Positions 24,291 to 37,107 of a DNA stretch of 64,000 nt are shown here, in pieces. How positions within the stretch are numbered: the first letter of the stretch is position 1; each line of letters starts with the position of its first letter. This DNA is from Cacajao melanocephalus (lineage: Eukaryota > Chordata > Mammalia > Primates > Pitheciidae). The stretch lies in contig CAUYLG010026703.1 of NCBI GenBank assembly GCA_963573385.1, forward strand, positions 1 to 64,000, read 5' to 3'. The notes under the pieces were generated by a model, which made no database searches, was not told where the DNA came from, and saw nothing but the letters and a program-made list of their open reading frames with translations. The translations under genes and the position numbers were made by a program.

Positions 24291-25844
24291 GTAGGGTCGT
24301 TAATGTGTAAAACCAAGTAGAGCCTCAGTTCAGAGCTAGAACCCTTATAATTCCATGTTTACTATTCTTGAGGTTTTTATTGACAGAATGAATGATTAGA
24401 AGTAATAGGGCATATATCCGGTACAGTTAGCCTAAAAAAGAGAGAGAAGAACTTGTATGAAATTAGGATTCTCCATTAAGTGAATAAAACAGCATCACTG
24501 AGTTCCCAGCTAAGAGCAGTCTGAGATTAACAAGATTGTTCTTGGTGCACAGGATGGCTCAGATGGAAAAGATGAGAACGGGAAAAGACAACATTTGATT
24601 AATATATGTAATTAGTGCTAGTTTCTTTGTATACATTAAAATTGGATAATCTAATCAATTTGCTCTTTGCACAGAAAGGTCCTAGGATGTGGGTACTCTG
24701 CAACTTAGTACTCAGGCGTCTCTGGTGAGTGGAATGAATACGTAGTATCAGAGGATCCAGAAGCTCCTGGTTGTATGAGTTGGGGAAAATAATTTTGCTA
24801 TGTTCCCCGTTTGTAAAGTAAAGAGATTGGGCTGAGTTTTTCCAGGTTCTTTTCACCTCTGAGTATGAGATTTATGAATTTTCTCTCTCTGTGACCAGAT
24901 TCACCAAAGTAAAGCTTTGCATTGTTCTCTTCTGCAAGAAGCGGCCACTTCTTCCTTTACCTAATGAAGCAACACCTCTATTTTTTCATGTTTCTAAGTA
25001 CAGAATGCATAATATTGGAGTAACACAGTCCTTCTCGTCTTGAGAAATTATCTGTTTCTTCACATTCTTAACGAGGATAATTTTCTTTCATGGGCCTGCT
25101 CTGTAAGTGGAAGTATGATTTTTGTTGGACCACATAGTCACCGAAGGCACTTTCCAGTTCTGGCATTCTGAGACTCCAGAATATAATTCAGAAGACTAAA
25201 GACAGACTGGAAGGAAGAGGGTTATGCTCGGTTTTTGTTGTTGTTGTTTTAAGGAGGGAAACCTCCACAGCTGGGAGCAAGACTAGACTTGCTGTTAGGG
25301 TGAGTGGCTGTCTTGCAGTACCCAACCGCAGGTAGTGATTTCAGGCCTCAGTAGACAGCTTTGTCATTTTTATGTGGTGTTTATATAGTATCCTTTTTCC
25401 TCTAAAGCTCTTCCTTTGGCACATAACCCTGTAGGAAAAGTTTAGATCTAAAAGTACAGATGCTGTGAAATGACCAATTCTATATTGCCTTGCATGGTTA
25501 CAGACAAGAAAACTAAGACTTGAAATCTGTAGTTTGTGGTTTGTGATCTAGCAGAGATGAAATAGAATTCATACATACTTATTTATTGGGAGTACAAATA
25601 AAAAGAATCATTCGTACTTTATTTGGAAACATACCATTCTTCTGGAGCTTTCATTTGAAAAATATTTAGGAATTAACATGTTTTTGAAAAAAAAATCACT
25701 GATTGGCAGGAGTCTTTGCTCTTAAACATTTAAAGTTAATATTATCTATGATTTTTAATATCTTAAGTATCTACATTCGTGAAATTCCAAATAAAAAGGC
25801 TTATACAGATAAAAAGCAGACTGTGTCATCTTAAGCTGTGACTG
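24291..25844. other. Unique intronic sequence
   Basis: About 1.55 kb of AT-rich intron, no gene or repeat recognised. Confidence 0.5.
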
Positions 25845-25856
25845 CTCTCTCTCTCT

Positions 25857-26146
25857 CTTTTTTTTTTTGACACAGAGTCTCGCTCTGTCACCCAGGCTGG
25901 AGTGCAGTGGTGCAATATTGGCTCACTGCAACCTCTGCCTCTCAGGTTCAAGCAGTTCTCCTGCCTCAGCTCCAGAGTAGCTGGGATTATAGGTATGTGC
26001 CACCACCCCCAGCTAATTTTTGCGTTTTTAGTAGAGTTGGGGTTTCGCCAAGATGGTCAAGCTCGTCTTGAACTCCTGACCTCAAGTGATCTGCCCACCT
26101 CAGCCTCCCAAATTTTTGGGATTACAGGCATGAGCCAATGTACCTG
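25857..26146 (-). mobile_element. Alu, antisense
   Basis: A (CT)6 tract and T-run precede a reversed Alu ending GCATGAGCCAATGTACCTG. Confidence 0.93.
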
Positions 26147-26221
26147 ACTGACTGACTGCTCTCATGAGAGCCTGGGGTGAGTGAAAGCCCCCTTGTTGCC
26201 CGTTTCAGAATTTTTGCACTG

Positions 26222-26440
26222 TGGTGGTAGGAGATCTGGCTCTAGAGTCAGGCAGACATAGGTTCAAGCCCTGGCCCTGCTGTGGAGTGGACATGACCCC
26301 GTGCCAGCCTGTTTCCCCCTCTGTAGAATGGGATAACAGGAAGTCCTGCCTCAGAGGCTTATAGGGAGGATTAGGTTAGATACTACATGTAATGTGAACA
26401 GTGCTAGCAAATGCTTAGTACATATCAACTGCTTTTATTT
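26222..26440 (+). mobile_element. MIR SINE
   Basis: AGATCTGGCTCTAGAGTCAGGCAGACATAGGTTC, CCCTCTGTAGAATGGGATAA and CTAGCAAATGCTTAGTA follow the full MIR order. Confidence 0.8.
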
Positions 26441-26499
26441 TTGTTTGCACAAATATATCCTCATCTTCTGAAATCTAAACCTGGATCACAGACTTCTGT

Positions 26500-27830
26500 C
26501 TTCATTTGCTAATGGAAATCCTTTGGCACCTTAAAAACAAATTGGGAATTGGACTTGGGGTTCTGGATGAAGGTGTTACAGATACACTTCCCTGCATCTC
26601 TCCAGCTAAATACATCCAGAACTCTGCCATCATATATGAAACAATTGTGGAAACACTGACAGGTAGAGAGAAGGCGGCATACTGGCAAGGGGCCTTGCGA
26701 TTCAGAAATGACAAGGTGGCGAGTTCCCTGGGTTTTCTCAGGCTGGTTGTTAGAGAAGCTGTCAACCCAGAAACACCAATGGGTGGAGACCAGAAAGCCC
26801 TGAGGAAAGCTCACTCTTTCCCTACAAAGGGCAACTTAAGACAGAAAACTTTTAGACAATAAGTGCCCTATTTCAGCCAAACACCATGGAAAAAAATGTG
26901 GCCCCAGCCCATCAACAAAGGCTGAACGGGGAGCCTAACCAGAAACCTTCCCCTGGTTATAATGAGGCACTCCTAACCCCTGCTAGGTGGTGTCAGAGAA
27001 GACAAGCTAGGAGCCAGATTTTTATCCCCGCTTGGCTGTAATGAGGCATCCCCTAGCCCCCGCCCAGCTGTGCTGTCACCAGAGACTGAGTAGGGAGCAT
27101 GAGAACCAGCTCTGCCCACCAGTAGTGAGGCACCTCCCTCTCCCCGGGTGTCAAACAAGGTTGAGTGAGGGACCTGGATCTTCACCACAACCTGGCAGTA
27201 GTGAGCTGCTCCGCCTTCCACTGTCCTGGTGTTGAACGAGCTCTGCTAAAAGCTTAAGATTCAGCCTTCTCATACCACTATACCCAGATGTTTAGAGTAC
27301 AAATTAAAGATCATGGGTTACACTAAGAACCAGGAAAATCTTAGCTTGAGTGAGCAAAGGCAGTCAACAGATGCCGGTACCGAGATGATGACATGGATGT
27401 TGGAATGATCTGATGAGGATTTCAAAGCATACATCATAGAAATGCTTCTGCAAGCAATTACGACCACACTGGAAACAAATGAAAACATCTCAGCAAAGAA
27501 ATAGAAGATACAAAGAAAAGCCACGTGGAAATTTTAGGACTAAAAAAGACAACAACCTGAAATAAAAAGCCAAAACTCAGTGATTGGGTTCAGTGGCAGA
27601 ATGGAGATGCCAGAAGAAAAAAAAATCAGTGGACTGGCGGATGGAATAAAAATTACCCAGTCTGAACAGCAGAAAGAAAATAGACTGTAAAAAAAAGTTA
27701 ACCAAGCTTCGGGGATATGTGGGACTTTAATAAAAGGCCAAAAAAGTGTTCAAAAGAATAATGTCCTCAATTTTGCAAAAACAATAAACCTAGAAATTCA
27801 AGAGGGTCAAAACTGGATCAACTTTCCTTG
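26500..27830 (+). mobile_element. Old L1 5' UTR/ORF1 region
   Basis: The 26.9-27.25 kb part has decayed tandem units of about 75-80 bp (TAATGAGGCA/TAGTGAGGCAC, GAG(A)ACC, CCCC-rich), typical of L1M 5' ends. It is followed by ORF1-like AAAACTCAGTGATTGGGTTCAGTGGCAGA and AAAATTACCCAGTCTGAACAGCAG. The upstream 118-codon frame (26506-26862) is probably part of the same element. Confidence 0.65.
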
Positions 27831-27989
27831 GTATAGTTTTTGAATAGCAAATGACTCAACTCTCTGGAAATTTCCATGATCCTCCTATCAGTCTTTTATT
27901 CTTAATGACTCAGGCCTATTTTCCTTCGTCCAGGATACATCAACCAGCATTTTCAACAAAAGTGATAGTGTTTTTGCTAAATATATTGT

Positions 27990-28483
27990 TCTGCTAAACC
28001 AGCAATTACGTGGGTATATCTCCTGTAGAAATGAGTGCTTGTGTCCACCAAAAGCCGTGTACACAAACATTCATAGCAGCCTTATTTATAATAGCCAAAC
28101 ACTGGAAACCACCCACATGTCTATCACTAATAGAATGGATAAATACATTATGGTATTCATACAGTGGAATAATACACAGTGGTGACAGAGGAAGCTTCTG
28201 GATGTGCAGTAGCTGGGCATAAGAGAGTGCCTACTGTGTGACTCCATTTATCCAAAATCCCAGAAGTGGCCAGGGTAATCTAGGGCGACAGAGGTTAGAA
28301 TACTAGTTGTGAGAGGTTATCAAGTGGGAGAGGACACAAGGGAGTCTCTGGGTGCTGGAAGGTTCTCTATCATTATATGAGTGATGGTTACACATGTACC
28401 TACATATATAAAACTCGTATAAGGGATACACTTAAGATTTGTGCACTTTACCGTAATAAATTAAACGTTAAAGTAAATGCATA
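27990..28483 (+). mobile_element. L1 3' end fragment, sense
   Basis: ACAAACATTCATAGCAGCC, TTATAATAGCCAAACACTGGAAACCACCC, then a 3' UTR with GATGGTTACACATGTACC. Confidence 0.8.
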
Positions 28484-29110
28484 CAGTCATCTCTTCTTAT
28501 CCATGGGGGATGTGCTCCAACACTTCCAGTAAATGTTGAAACCAAGGATACTACCAAACCCTGCATATGTGAGGTTTTGTCCTATGCATACGTACCTGTG
28601 ATAAAGTTTATCAGTTAGGCACAGTAAGAGATTAATAACAACAACTAATGATAAACTAGAACAATTATAACAATATATTGCTTACAATTTCACAGATCGA
28701 AAATTTGTTCATACTATTGATCTTAGCAACCTCAGGATACAGTTTTTTTTTCTTAAGTCTAGAACTTTGACCTTTTTACTTAAAGGAAGCACGTTATGGC
28801 TTTTCGTTGACATATTCTAATTGGCAGCATCACTAGTCTTGTACTTTGAGGTCATTGTTAAGTAAAAGAAGGGTTCCTTGAACACAAGCACTGTGATACC
28901 ATGGTGGAATGGCTGGGGAGCATAGATAGTGTGGATGTGCTGGACGAAGGAGGATTCAAGCCCTGGGAGGGATGATGAGAGAGTTTATCATGCTCCTCAG
29001 CATGATGCACAGCTTAGAAAACAGGAATTGTTTATTTTAGGAATTTTCCACTTAATAGTTTTAGACTATTGTCTAAAATGAAAATTGCAAAAGGTGAATC
29101 CTTGAATGGG
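28484..29110 (+). mobile_element. Tigger/MER44-type DNA transposon remnant
   Basis: Begins CAGTCATCTCTTCTTATCCATGGGGGATG; continues GGCACAGTAAGAGATTAATAACAACAACTAATGATAAA, GTGCTGGACGAAGGAGGATTCA and GAATTGTTTATTTTAGGAATTTTCCA, in Tigger3/7 order. Confidence 0.8.
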
Positions 29111-29129
29111 GTACAACTCTGTGTTCTTC

Positions 29130-29450
29130 TCTGAAGCACAAGTCTCTGTAAAATCTTTCTGTTGCTTTCAGGACAAAGTTGAAACTGGCAAGCTTGGTCT
29201 TTAGGGCCACTCCTGATTGGACCTGCCTGGCTGGGTTCAGTGTCCTCTTCTGTATTCCCATGTATTCTGTATTCATGTTCTCCTCCAGTGCTGGATATGA
29301 ATGGTGCTTTTCACTTGTCCGTGGGGCCTCCTCTACCCCGTTTCCCCACCCGCATCCTGACGTTGGTAAGAGCAGTACCCGTGTCTGATTTAGTCCCCAA
29401 TACAAGGTCTGTCATGAAGTAGCTTTCTTTTGTTTATCAGACGAATAAAT
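29130..29450 (+). mobile_element. L2 fragment
   Basis: TTCAGGACAAAGTTGAAACTGGCAAGCTTGGTCTTTAGGGCC through CTGCCTGGCTGG resembles L2 internal sequence. Confidence 0.55.
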
Positions 29451-29865
29451 AGAAGATTAAAAGAGGTGCCAAGTGTTAGCACACGGAGAAATGGGTCTGG
29501 GAGAAAGGACCTGAAAATGCTGTGGTCGTGTTTGTGTTGTGCTGATGGCACGCTTCCCGAGGGCACTGAGGAAATGGGCAGACTTCTTCTCTGTAGGTCA
29601 AGGCTGGTGAGGATTTGGCACTAGAGGTCTCTTCCTAGGTCTGCTGGGGCGGCCATTTGTCCCTGACAGCTTTGCGGGCCGGCTCCTGTCCATAGCAGGC
29701 CAGGTCTGTCTCATTGGCCCTCCCTCTCCCCTTCATCCTGAACACTCTCAGTTGCACACTTTGAGGTTTTCTAGAACATTTAATACGATTTCAGCCATTC
29801 TCTCTTTTCTAGAAACCAGAAATATTTACCTACAATTTGCGTGGTACAATTTTTTTAAAACACAT
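29451..29865. other. Unique intronic sequence
   Basis: No gene or repeat recognised. Confidence 0.5.
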
Positions 29866-30045
29866 ACATTTTTGAATTAAGTAGATCTGGACTTTGCCAC
29901 TCACTAAGCTCTGTGACTGTGAACAAGTTAACCCTTACAAATCTCATTTTCTTTCTCTGTCACATAGGAACATTATTTTCTACCTTGCAAAACCATTAGG
30001 GATACAAAATATTTGCATGTAAGAGATTTGTGGTATAATAGGATA
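29866..30045 (+). mobile_element. MIR SINE fragment
   Basis: GATCTGGACTTTGCCACTCACTAAGCTCTGTGACTGTGAACAAGTTAACC is clear MIR core. Confidence 0.75.
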
Positions 30046-31180
30046 CTTGGTGTATGTTTCCTTTCCCTCACCTATTTCCCATTTCAAGCAGAGCTAACAG
30101 TTTCTAAGACACATTATCTTGGTTTAAAAGACACAGTCCCCTAATTGTAATCTGTACCCCGAGTATCACATTGCACAGTCTGCCTCAGGTAACAGTGGGG
30201 CTTTCACATGTCTTGCCTTGGAGGTCTGGCCAGGCTGTCAGGAGGTGTGGGTGGCGAACAGGGGAGAAGGGACAGGACGTTGGCTTCCCATGGGCTCGCC
30301 TGTCGGCTCCCTCCCTGTGCCCAGAGGACACACAGCTTAGAGCAGGGCCCAAATGGACATCCTGGCTATTCTTTCACATTCCAGATCGTCATCCCGAGGG
30401 CTGCTGTGTGGCAGATTCCCAGTGTGGGCTGCACACTTGAGCTCCCAGCAAGCCTTTTATTTTTTTATTTTTCAAACACCACAGGCAAGCTGATCAACAG
30501 TTTCCAAGGCATTATTTATTGATGGCAGGGAGCTCATCATAGTACAACAGGCAATTGAGATTCTGTCCATGGGTTAAAAATTAAAGACTGAATGTGTCCA
30601 GGACAGAATTCTGTTTGTTCAGGCACTGAAGTATGACACTGTAGATGATGCATTATGGGTGGGGATTGTACCCCAAGTAGTAGAGGCGAAATGCATATTT
30701 TTAAAAACTTGCTGTATGGGTTATTTTTGTTCTAAATGTAGCTGTGCGTGTTAGCACAGATGTGCCGAAACCACTTTTCCGCGCTGCTTTGTTTTCTCTG
30801 CTGCTGCCATGGTTTACCCATCCCTTTCTAGTATTGTTGCTTTCTCAAGTCATATCTTGTGGTACTTTCGGGAGGCTACTAGATGGAGCGGAGTTTTAAG
30901 TAGTGTGCACTCAAGTACATTAGAGATACATTCACTTCCTGATTCAAATTTTCTCCTGCTTCTGCTTAAAAATGGGGGTCTTTCAACTAGCTCTTTAAAT
31001 ACTTCGCTGGCCAGCTTTTGACATTTTGCCTAATTAAACCATCTTGAAGAAATGACAGTAATGGAAAACTAACACTGTGCTTATACTTTTTTTCTTACAA
31101 TTCAGCTAGTTTAAAGTTCTTTGGAAAGAATGCAACAAAAATGCCCTAAGTAGAAGGGCAAATAAAAGATGATATTAAAT
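30046..31180. other. Unique intronic sequence
   Basis: No gene or repeat recognised; a GC-rich patch lies at 30.2-30.45 kb. Confidence 0.5.
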
Positions 31181-31390
31181 TCTCCCATTTTATTGAACAC
31201 TTTCTAGAAGACAGGTATTGTGCAAGACTTTCTGTTTTCTTACCGTTTACTAAAATGACACCTTCTGTTTGCAGTAGAGCTTTTTGGCCTGTTTTTCATG
31301 AGGCCAAGATGACTCACCTAAGTTCACATGGCTGAGCAGGCGGCAGTGCCAGGCTCAGCTCAATGCTCCTGTGCCTGTCTCTGCTCTCTT
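31181..31390 (-). mobile_element. MIR SINE fragment, diverged
   Basis: TTTATTGAACACTTTCTAGAAGACAGG and ACCTAAGTTCACATGGCTGAGCAGGCGGCAG follow reversed MIR order. Confidence 0.5.
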
Positions 31391-32554
31391 GCCATTACGC
31401 CTTGTTCTGTGGAAGTCTGAGGAAGCCGCAAGGCTGAGTCAGAGACGGTGCCGTGCAAAGGGTCTGCACCGTCCTGCAGGAGGACTGTACGCCTGGCAGC
31501 CTCTGAACCACATCCTCCCGGACCAAACATGGGAAGATATTTTGCATTCCAAATCAGTCGAAAATACCTTTCTGACATCTAGCCCTAAGGTTTCTGGTTG
31601 TTTTGGACAAAGCAGACAAGTTTTGTAGCTATGCAGTGATTCAACATTCATTCACCAAATATTTTTTTAGACTTGTAATCAGAAATATAGTTAGCTTCTT
31701 AAAAATCAGCTAATTTCGTTCATTATTTAAACAAATATTTTATCTTTAGGTGAAGAATGTATGAGAAAATTGCATTAAATTCAGATGTAAATGTTTGCTA
31801 AAGAAAAGATAGTTGTTAATTTTCCTAGAATTTGGTAGTCAAACTCAGAGGATATATTTATTACTAGCATTGTGTTTTGTACTTCTGGGTACTCTAAGAA
31901 CCTCTGCTGTGCATCTTTATTTTGTCACAAGAGCTTGGGGAATGCTACTTACTACTTTACCCTATTGAGTTTTGCTGTGGAACTGCAGTATCATTCTCTC
32001 TGGATTCCTTTTTTCCTGGAGGTGTCGTGGGGGGCAGGGTTAGTTTATGGGATGCATCTCTGACATTGCCGGCCTCGCTGGGTTCCTGTGTGGCCGCTGA
32101 GGCTCCATGCAGTGGTGCAGTCCTCATGTGAGAAGCTGGGCGCCAGTGAAGCCCACATTTTATCACCCATCCTGCCTGTGCGTTGCTACCTGGTCAGAAG
32201 GATTGTTGGTTCTTCCTTACTTAGGTCTCGTACCCATCCAAGTGCAGTGCTGTGGGCACATCTCAGCTGGTCAGCAAACCTTGTACTGTTAACTGCCTTT
32301 ATCTCATAAAATCTTAATTTATAAGATATAGGCAGCTGGAGGAATGCTCAGCCTTCCTTTACTTTAGGGCAAAGGAAAGCCCTGAAGAATATTTTTTACC
32401 TATCAAAAAAGCAACTAAAAAAACCTGCAGCATTAGTCAGAAAAAGGGAAGCACGGACAGTTCTAGGGGTGGTAGGAACCAGGAGGACCCTCTTGGGACG
32501 CATTTTAACAGCATGTCTCAAAGAGATTCAAAGACGGTTTTGTTTTGTTTTTGT
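31391..32554. other. Unique intronic sequence
   Basis: No gene or repeat recognised. Confidence 0.5.
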
Positions 32555-32870
32555 CCAGTAATTCTCTTGGGAATTTCTCCAAAGGAAATAATCAGTGATG
32601 AGGTTTAAAAAATTGTATATATAGATAGATGTTCATTACATTGTTGGTGAAAATTTAGTCATGATGCAAATGTCATGCAATGTTCAGTAAATTATGGTAG
32701 ATTGTAGCGACTGAATAGAATATACCATAAAAAATCACATTTTCAAAGAATTTTTAATGTATGGAAAGATCTAAAATACTGTAGTATAAAGATGATCTTC
32801 ATTTCTAAAAAAGATAAGAATAAGTATTTAATATATGTGCATTGAAAAATAGAGAATGTTTATGGATAGG
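32555..32870 (+). mobile_element. L1 3' UTR-like fragment
   Basis: TTCTCCAAAGGAAATAATCAGTGATGAGG, TGTTCATTACATTG and AAATTATGGTAGATTG resemble an L1M ORF2 end and 3' UTR. Confidence 0.6.
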
Positions 32871-33679
32871 ATCTGTCCCCATCTCAGGGTTGAGGCTTGG
32901 CCCCTCACTGAAGGACGGGGCCAGATCCTAGAGGGTCCGCTAGACTGCAGTGAGATTTGAGGGGGACAGTCCTCTAGTTGAAATGGACTCGAATTCTCAT
33001 TGACTCCAAAACTGGAGTTCAGACCTTTTTCTGTCTACCCCTGCATCTTGATCTGCCTCCTGGCCCCTTTACCCTCAGGGCATTAGGGAGATAGGAGGGC
33101 CCAGGGGGTGCCGAGTGTCCTGGCAAGTTTCCTTCCTACCTTCCAGCCTCCAGTTCCCAAGCCTGGCATTTGCTTCTTTTGACCTTGGGCGCTCAGTAGA
33201 CTTACTGTATGAGAATGCTGTCCGTTTGTCTTTGAGTTGAACTTTCTCATCAGTACTTTTGTGGTTCTTCCCATATCCCAACTTTGGACATAATAGTCAG
33301 TTGGAATTAAAATAATTTAATTCAGTTTAATGAGGTATATATGTCTGTCTGTTATTCCTATGTAATCTTAACAGAACACAGTAGGAAATTTGCATATTTC
33401 AAAGCCCACAGTTCGGAAATAGTTTCTAAAAGAAGTTACCCTGAAAAACAGTCAGTGTAAATAATCTGATGATCTCTGTGACTTTTAAAGAAAATCTTGG
33501 GCAATTTCAGTTACTGATGATCTTTTTCCAGGAAGAGAAATATTCATATCATTTACAAATTAATCTATCAGGAATGAATGTTTACATTTGCCTACAGTAT
33601 TTAGTGTTGGATTACTCAAATCTTTTGGTTGAGTAATACTTGATGCTGATGCCAGGGTTATACAAGGAGCACCAGGATT
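32871..33679. other. Unique intronic sequence
   Basis: No gene recognised. A small imperfect palindrome (ATTACTCAA...TTGAGTAAT) lies near 33612-33638. Confidence 0.5.
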
Positions 33680-34283
33680 TCTTTCCTGAGACGTTTAAAT
33701 GTCGTGAGCCCTTTGCTGTCTTCATCTCCCTCCTTTAGGAGATTTCTAGTACCCAGGATTTAAGGGCCATTAGTGTGCAGATGACAGCAGAATGCTTGTT
33801 GAGCCCAGACATATCCCTGGGGCTCCACACTAGGGGACATAACTGCTCACATTCTCAATGTATGAGATGCGGAAAGTATATAACTGCTGACGTTTACTTA
33901 GGTGTCTCCTCTCTAAGTGCCTCCTGCCAAATATGCCCAGACTGTACCCTTAAGTCCTGCATCCCCAGATCTTTTCTTTGCCCTCTCAGCAAATGATCCC
34001 ACCACACATCCAGCTCAACTGAGACTCTTAGAGTCTTCCAGTTGTCTCTTTCTCTTATCACCACTGTCCTAGAGAGCAGTTAGTGTCTGATCTACCGTGA
34101 CCATGTGTCTTATATCCACCTGCATCTTTACGTCCCCTTGCTGTCACAGCCTTCAGGCCTGTGTCACCTTTCATTCAGCGTCCGCAGCAGCTTCCTCACT
34201 GGCCTTCTTGGTGCTGCTCTTGCTCCTTTCCATGCAAATCTGAATTTTTTTCCCTGATCTCCAAGACTTTATATTCTACCCTT

Positions 34284-34750
34284 CTGGGTATCTGAATCAC
34301 CTAGGGAGCTTTTAGTTCATTGGTTAGTTAGAGACAGGGTTTCCGTCTGCTGCCCAGTGCAGTGGCACAGTCAGAGCTCCCTGGAACCTTGAACTCCTGG
34401 GCAATCCTCTCGCCTCAGCCTCCTGGGTAGCTGGGACCGTAGGCGCATGCACCACACGCAGCTAATTGTTTGCTTTTTGTGGAGATGATGTCTTGCCGTG
34501 TTGTTCAGACTGGTCTCGAATTTGTGACCTCAACTGATCCTCCCACCTCGTCCTCCCAAAGCACTAGATTACAGGCATGAACCACCATGCCCAGCCAGGA
34601 ACTTTTAAACTATATGTTTGTGCCAGGACCATCACCCCCAAGATACAGATTAAGTTGTCATAATGTGGGGCCAAGACATGGGTAGTTTTAAAAGCCCCAC
34701 AGGAGATGTAGATTCACAGTAAGGATGGAGAATCACTGCTCTGTATCAGT
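34284..34750 (+). mobile_element. MER20-like hAT element split by an Alu
   Basis: Left half TATCTGAATCACCTAGGGAGCTTTTAG; right half from 34597 with AAAAGCCCCACAGGAGATGTAGATTCACAG and GGAGAATCACTGCT. Confidence 0.6.
34325..34596 (-). mobile_element. Old Alu (AluJ-like), antisense, nested
   Basis: Diverged reversed Alu, GAGACAGGGTTTCCGTCTGC to ATGAACCACCATGCCCAGCC, with no long T-run left. Confidence 0.85.
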
Positions 34751-35009
34751 GCTTCTTAAAACTGGATCAGTACATTGTCATAATCTGAAAGGCTCACCTG
34801 ACCACCCCTCTAAAGTCATCTCCCTGGCCACTCTCTCCCTCTCCAGTAGATCATCTTCATTATTTCTTTTATAGGAATTACCATAATCTGTAAATGTATT
34901 TTTAGTTATTAATTTACTCACCTGCCTCCCCCTGGCTAAGTTTCATTCAGTATGTATCTGTTGGTTATATTTGGCCCCTGCAAGGGTGGAAGGTGAGCTT
35001 TTGCTTCTC

Positions 35010-35165
35010 ACATACATATATATTTTCTCAGAAATCATTAAGTATCTTGGGACCAGACAAGGGATGCAAGGATGAGTGAAACATGGTTCTTGTCATTGAA
35101 AGCCCCAGAGTCTAATGACAGAGTGAGGCAGGTAAATAGCTGCTCTGTATACCGTGAATGCCATA
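35010..35165 (-). mobile_element. L2 3'-end fragment
   Basis: GGATGCAAGGATGAGTGAAACATGG then GAAAGCCCCAGAGTCTAATGACAGAG resembles the reversed L2 tail. Confidence 0.45.
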
Positions 35166-36364
35166 CAGCTTGACTCAAAGAGGGATTCAGTTGTCACTGC
35201 CCTGGGAAGAGACCAGTGAAGGGCCTGGAAAAGTTAGGGGACAGTATGTTAATACAGCTCTCCACAACATGAAGAAGAGTGGGAGAGCCTTCTAACCCAT
35301 CTAGCCACTTCGTGGTGGTGGCAGTGGTGCACTGATGTGTCGGGCTTTAGCTCTGGCCGTTAGGGATGTAGGAGTGTGTCCTTTCTTTGGAGAGAAGCTC
35401 AGTTTGTCAGGACCATCCTGCTCCCAGCTTCATGAGGCTGCTTTGCCAACCACACTCCTTTTTTTACTCTTGGACCACTGGTGAGGAGTGGAGATTTTAC
35501 CCCCAGAAGACTCTTAAGTGGGTCAGAACAACACATGAATCTAATTAACTGCAAAATCACTTTGACCTCAAGGTGGAAAATTCATTCCATATTAAGATAC
35601 TCCAGTGAAAGGCCTAAATTCATTGTAATAATAAAATGCTCATAAGAGACACTCCATATTTGAATATTAATTCTATCTCATTATCAAATTCCCAGAGAGA
35701 TATTAAAATCCAAAGATTACAATTCATTTTAAATTAAAGTCCAAAGGCATTAAAGTCCAATTCTCTTGCCCACGTATGTTCAAATAATTTGAAATTCAAA
35801 ATATATTCTCCCTGATTTCTTATTCTGCACAATCCCAGTTAGAGGGGCTCTTAATGCCTGTGTAGGGTCAGGATTTTTTTAACAGCTGTAGCCTGAACTG
35901 TCTCTTGCTGGAATGTGTGTGGTTCTTCAGGAACATCCAATACCAAATCTCTGATATGCCTCACTTCTTAAAATTAAAAAAGTTAACAGGACACAGGATT
36001 ATCAAAACACTGCCTCCTCCCCACTACACACACACCAAAGTTAGAAAACAAGCCAATTCCTGGTCTTCTAATAGTTACCCCAAGCAAAAGCATGTCCCAG
36101 AAACCAGCACTTCTTACTTGTTGCCAACTAGCAGACCATAGCAGAAAGTCGGTGATATGAGAGAAAGATGGAGAAAGTCTTCATTTCTGCTTCACCAGAT
36201 TTCACTTCGTCTCTGACAGTTGGTGGCTAGACATTTGGGAGCAATCTCCTCACTGATTTCTTGGATCTTGCTGTCGGTAATTCCAGTGACGCAAGACCAT
36301 GCCTTTCTTCTCTCACGGGTTTTGTAGGGCCCAGTCACAGTTTCTGTTCTAATAGCCACTGAAG
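35166..36364. other. Unique intronic sequence
   Basis: AT-rich to about 35.8 kb; no gene or repeat recognised with confidence. Confidence 0.45.
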
Positions 36365-36400
36365 CATCTACTCTTTTCTTTTTTCTTTTTTAAATTAAAT

Positions 36401-36677
<277 letters not shown>

Positions 36678-36802
36678 ATCTACTCTTTTCTATAATTCAC
36701 TTTCAGTGTGTTAGAACACAGTGCCTTTTCATTCCTTTTGATAACTTTTTATCCTGACCTTCTAGATCTTATTTCCCATTTCATTTAGTTTTATTGATTA
36801 TT

Positions 36803-37060
36803 TTTCAAGACAGGGTGTCTCTCTGTCCCCAATCTATAGTGCAGTGGCACAGACATATTTACTGCCCTCTTGAACTCTTGGGCTCACTCCATCTCCATGC
36901 CTCAGCCTCCCCAGGAGCTGAGACTACAGCCATGCACTATCACACCCAGCTAATTTTTAAAAAAAAGTATTTGTTGAGATGGGGGTCTCTCTGTGTTGCC
37001 CAGGCTGATCTTAAACCTCATGGTCTCTAGTAAGCCTTCCTCTTTGGCCTCCTGAAATGC
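36803..37060 (-). mobile_element. Old Alu, antisense, truncated
   Basis: Diverged reversed Alu (CAAGACAGGGTGTCTCTCTG to TTTGGCCTCCTGAAATGC); the last part is missing. Confidence 0.8.
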
Positions 37061-37067
37061 TTTTGAT

Positions 37068-37075
37068 CAAAAACA

Positions 37076-37106
<31 letters not shown>

Positions 37107-37107
37107 C
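37068..37107. repeat. (CAAAAA/CAAAA)n simple repeat
   Basis: About eight A-rich units directly beyond the truncated antisense Alu. Confidence 0.95.

Larger units (their letters stand above)
33680..34960 (+). mobile_element. L2 element, interrupted
   Basis: A long L2 copy: GAGACTCTTAGAGTCTTCC, TCACTGGCCTTCTTGG, then after an insertion CACCTGACCACCCCTCTAAAGTCATCTCCC and a TTAATTTACTCACCTGCCTCCCCC 3' part. Split by a MER20-like element at 34284-34750. Confidence 0.7.

Noticed and set aside
26506..26862. 118-codon frame on the + strand resembling a possible protein
   Set aside because: It leads directly into L1 5' UTR tandem units and ORF1-like sequence, so most likely part of the L1.
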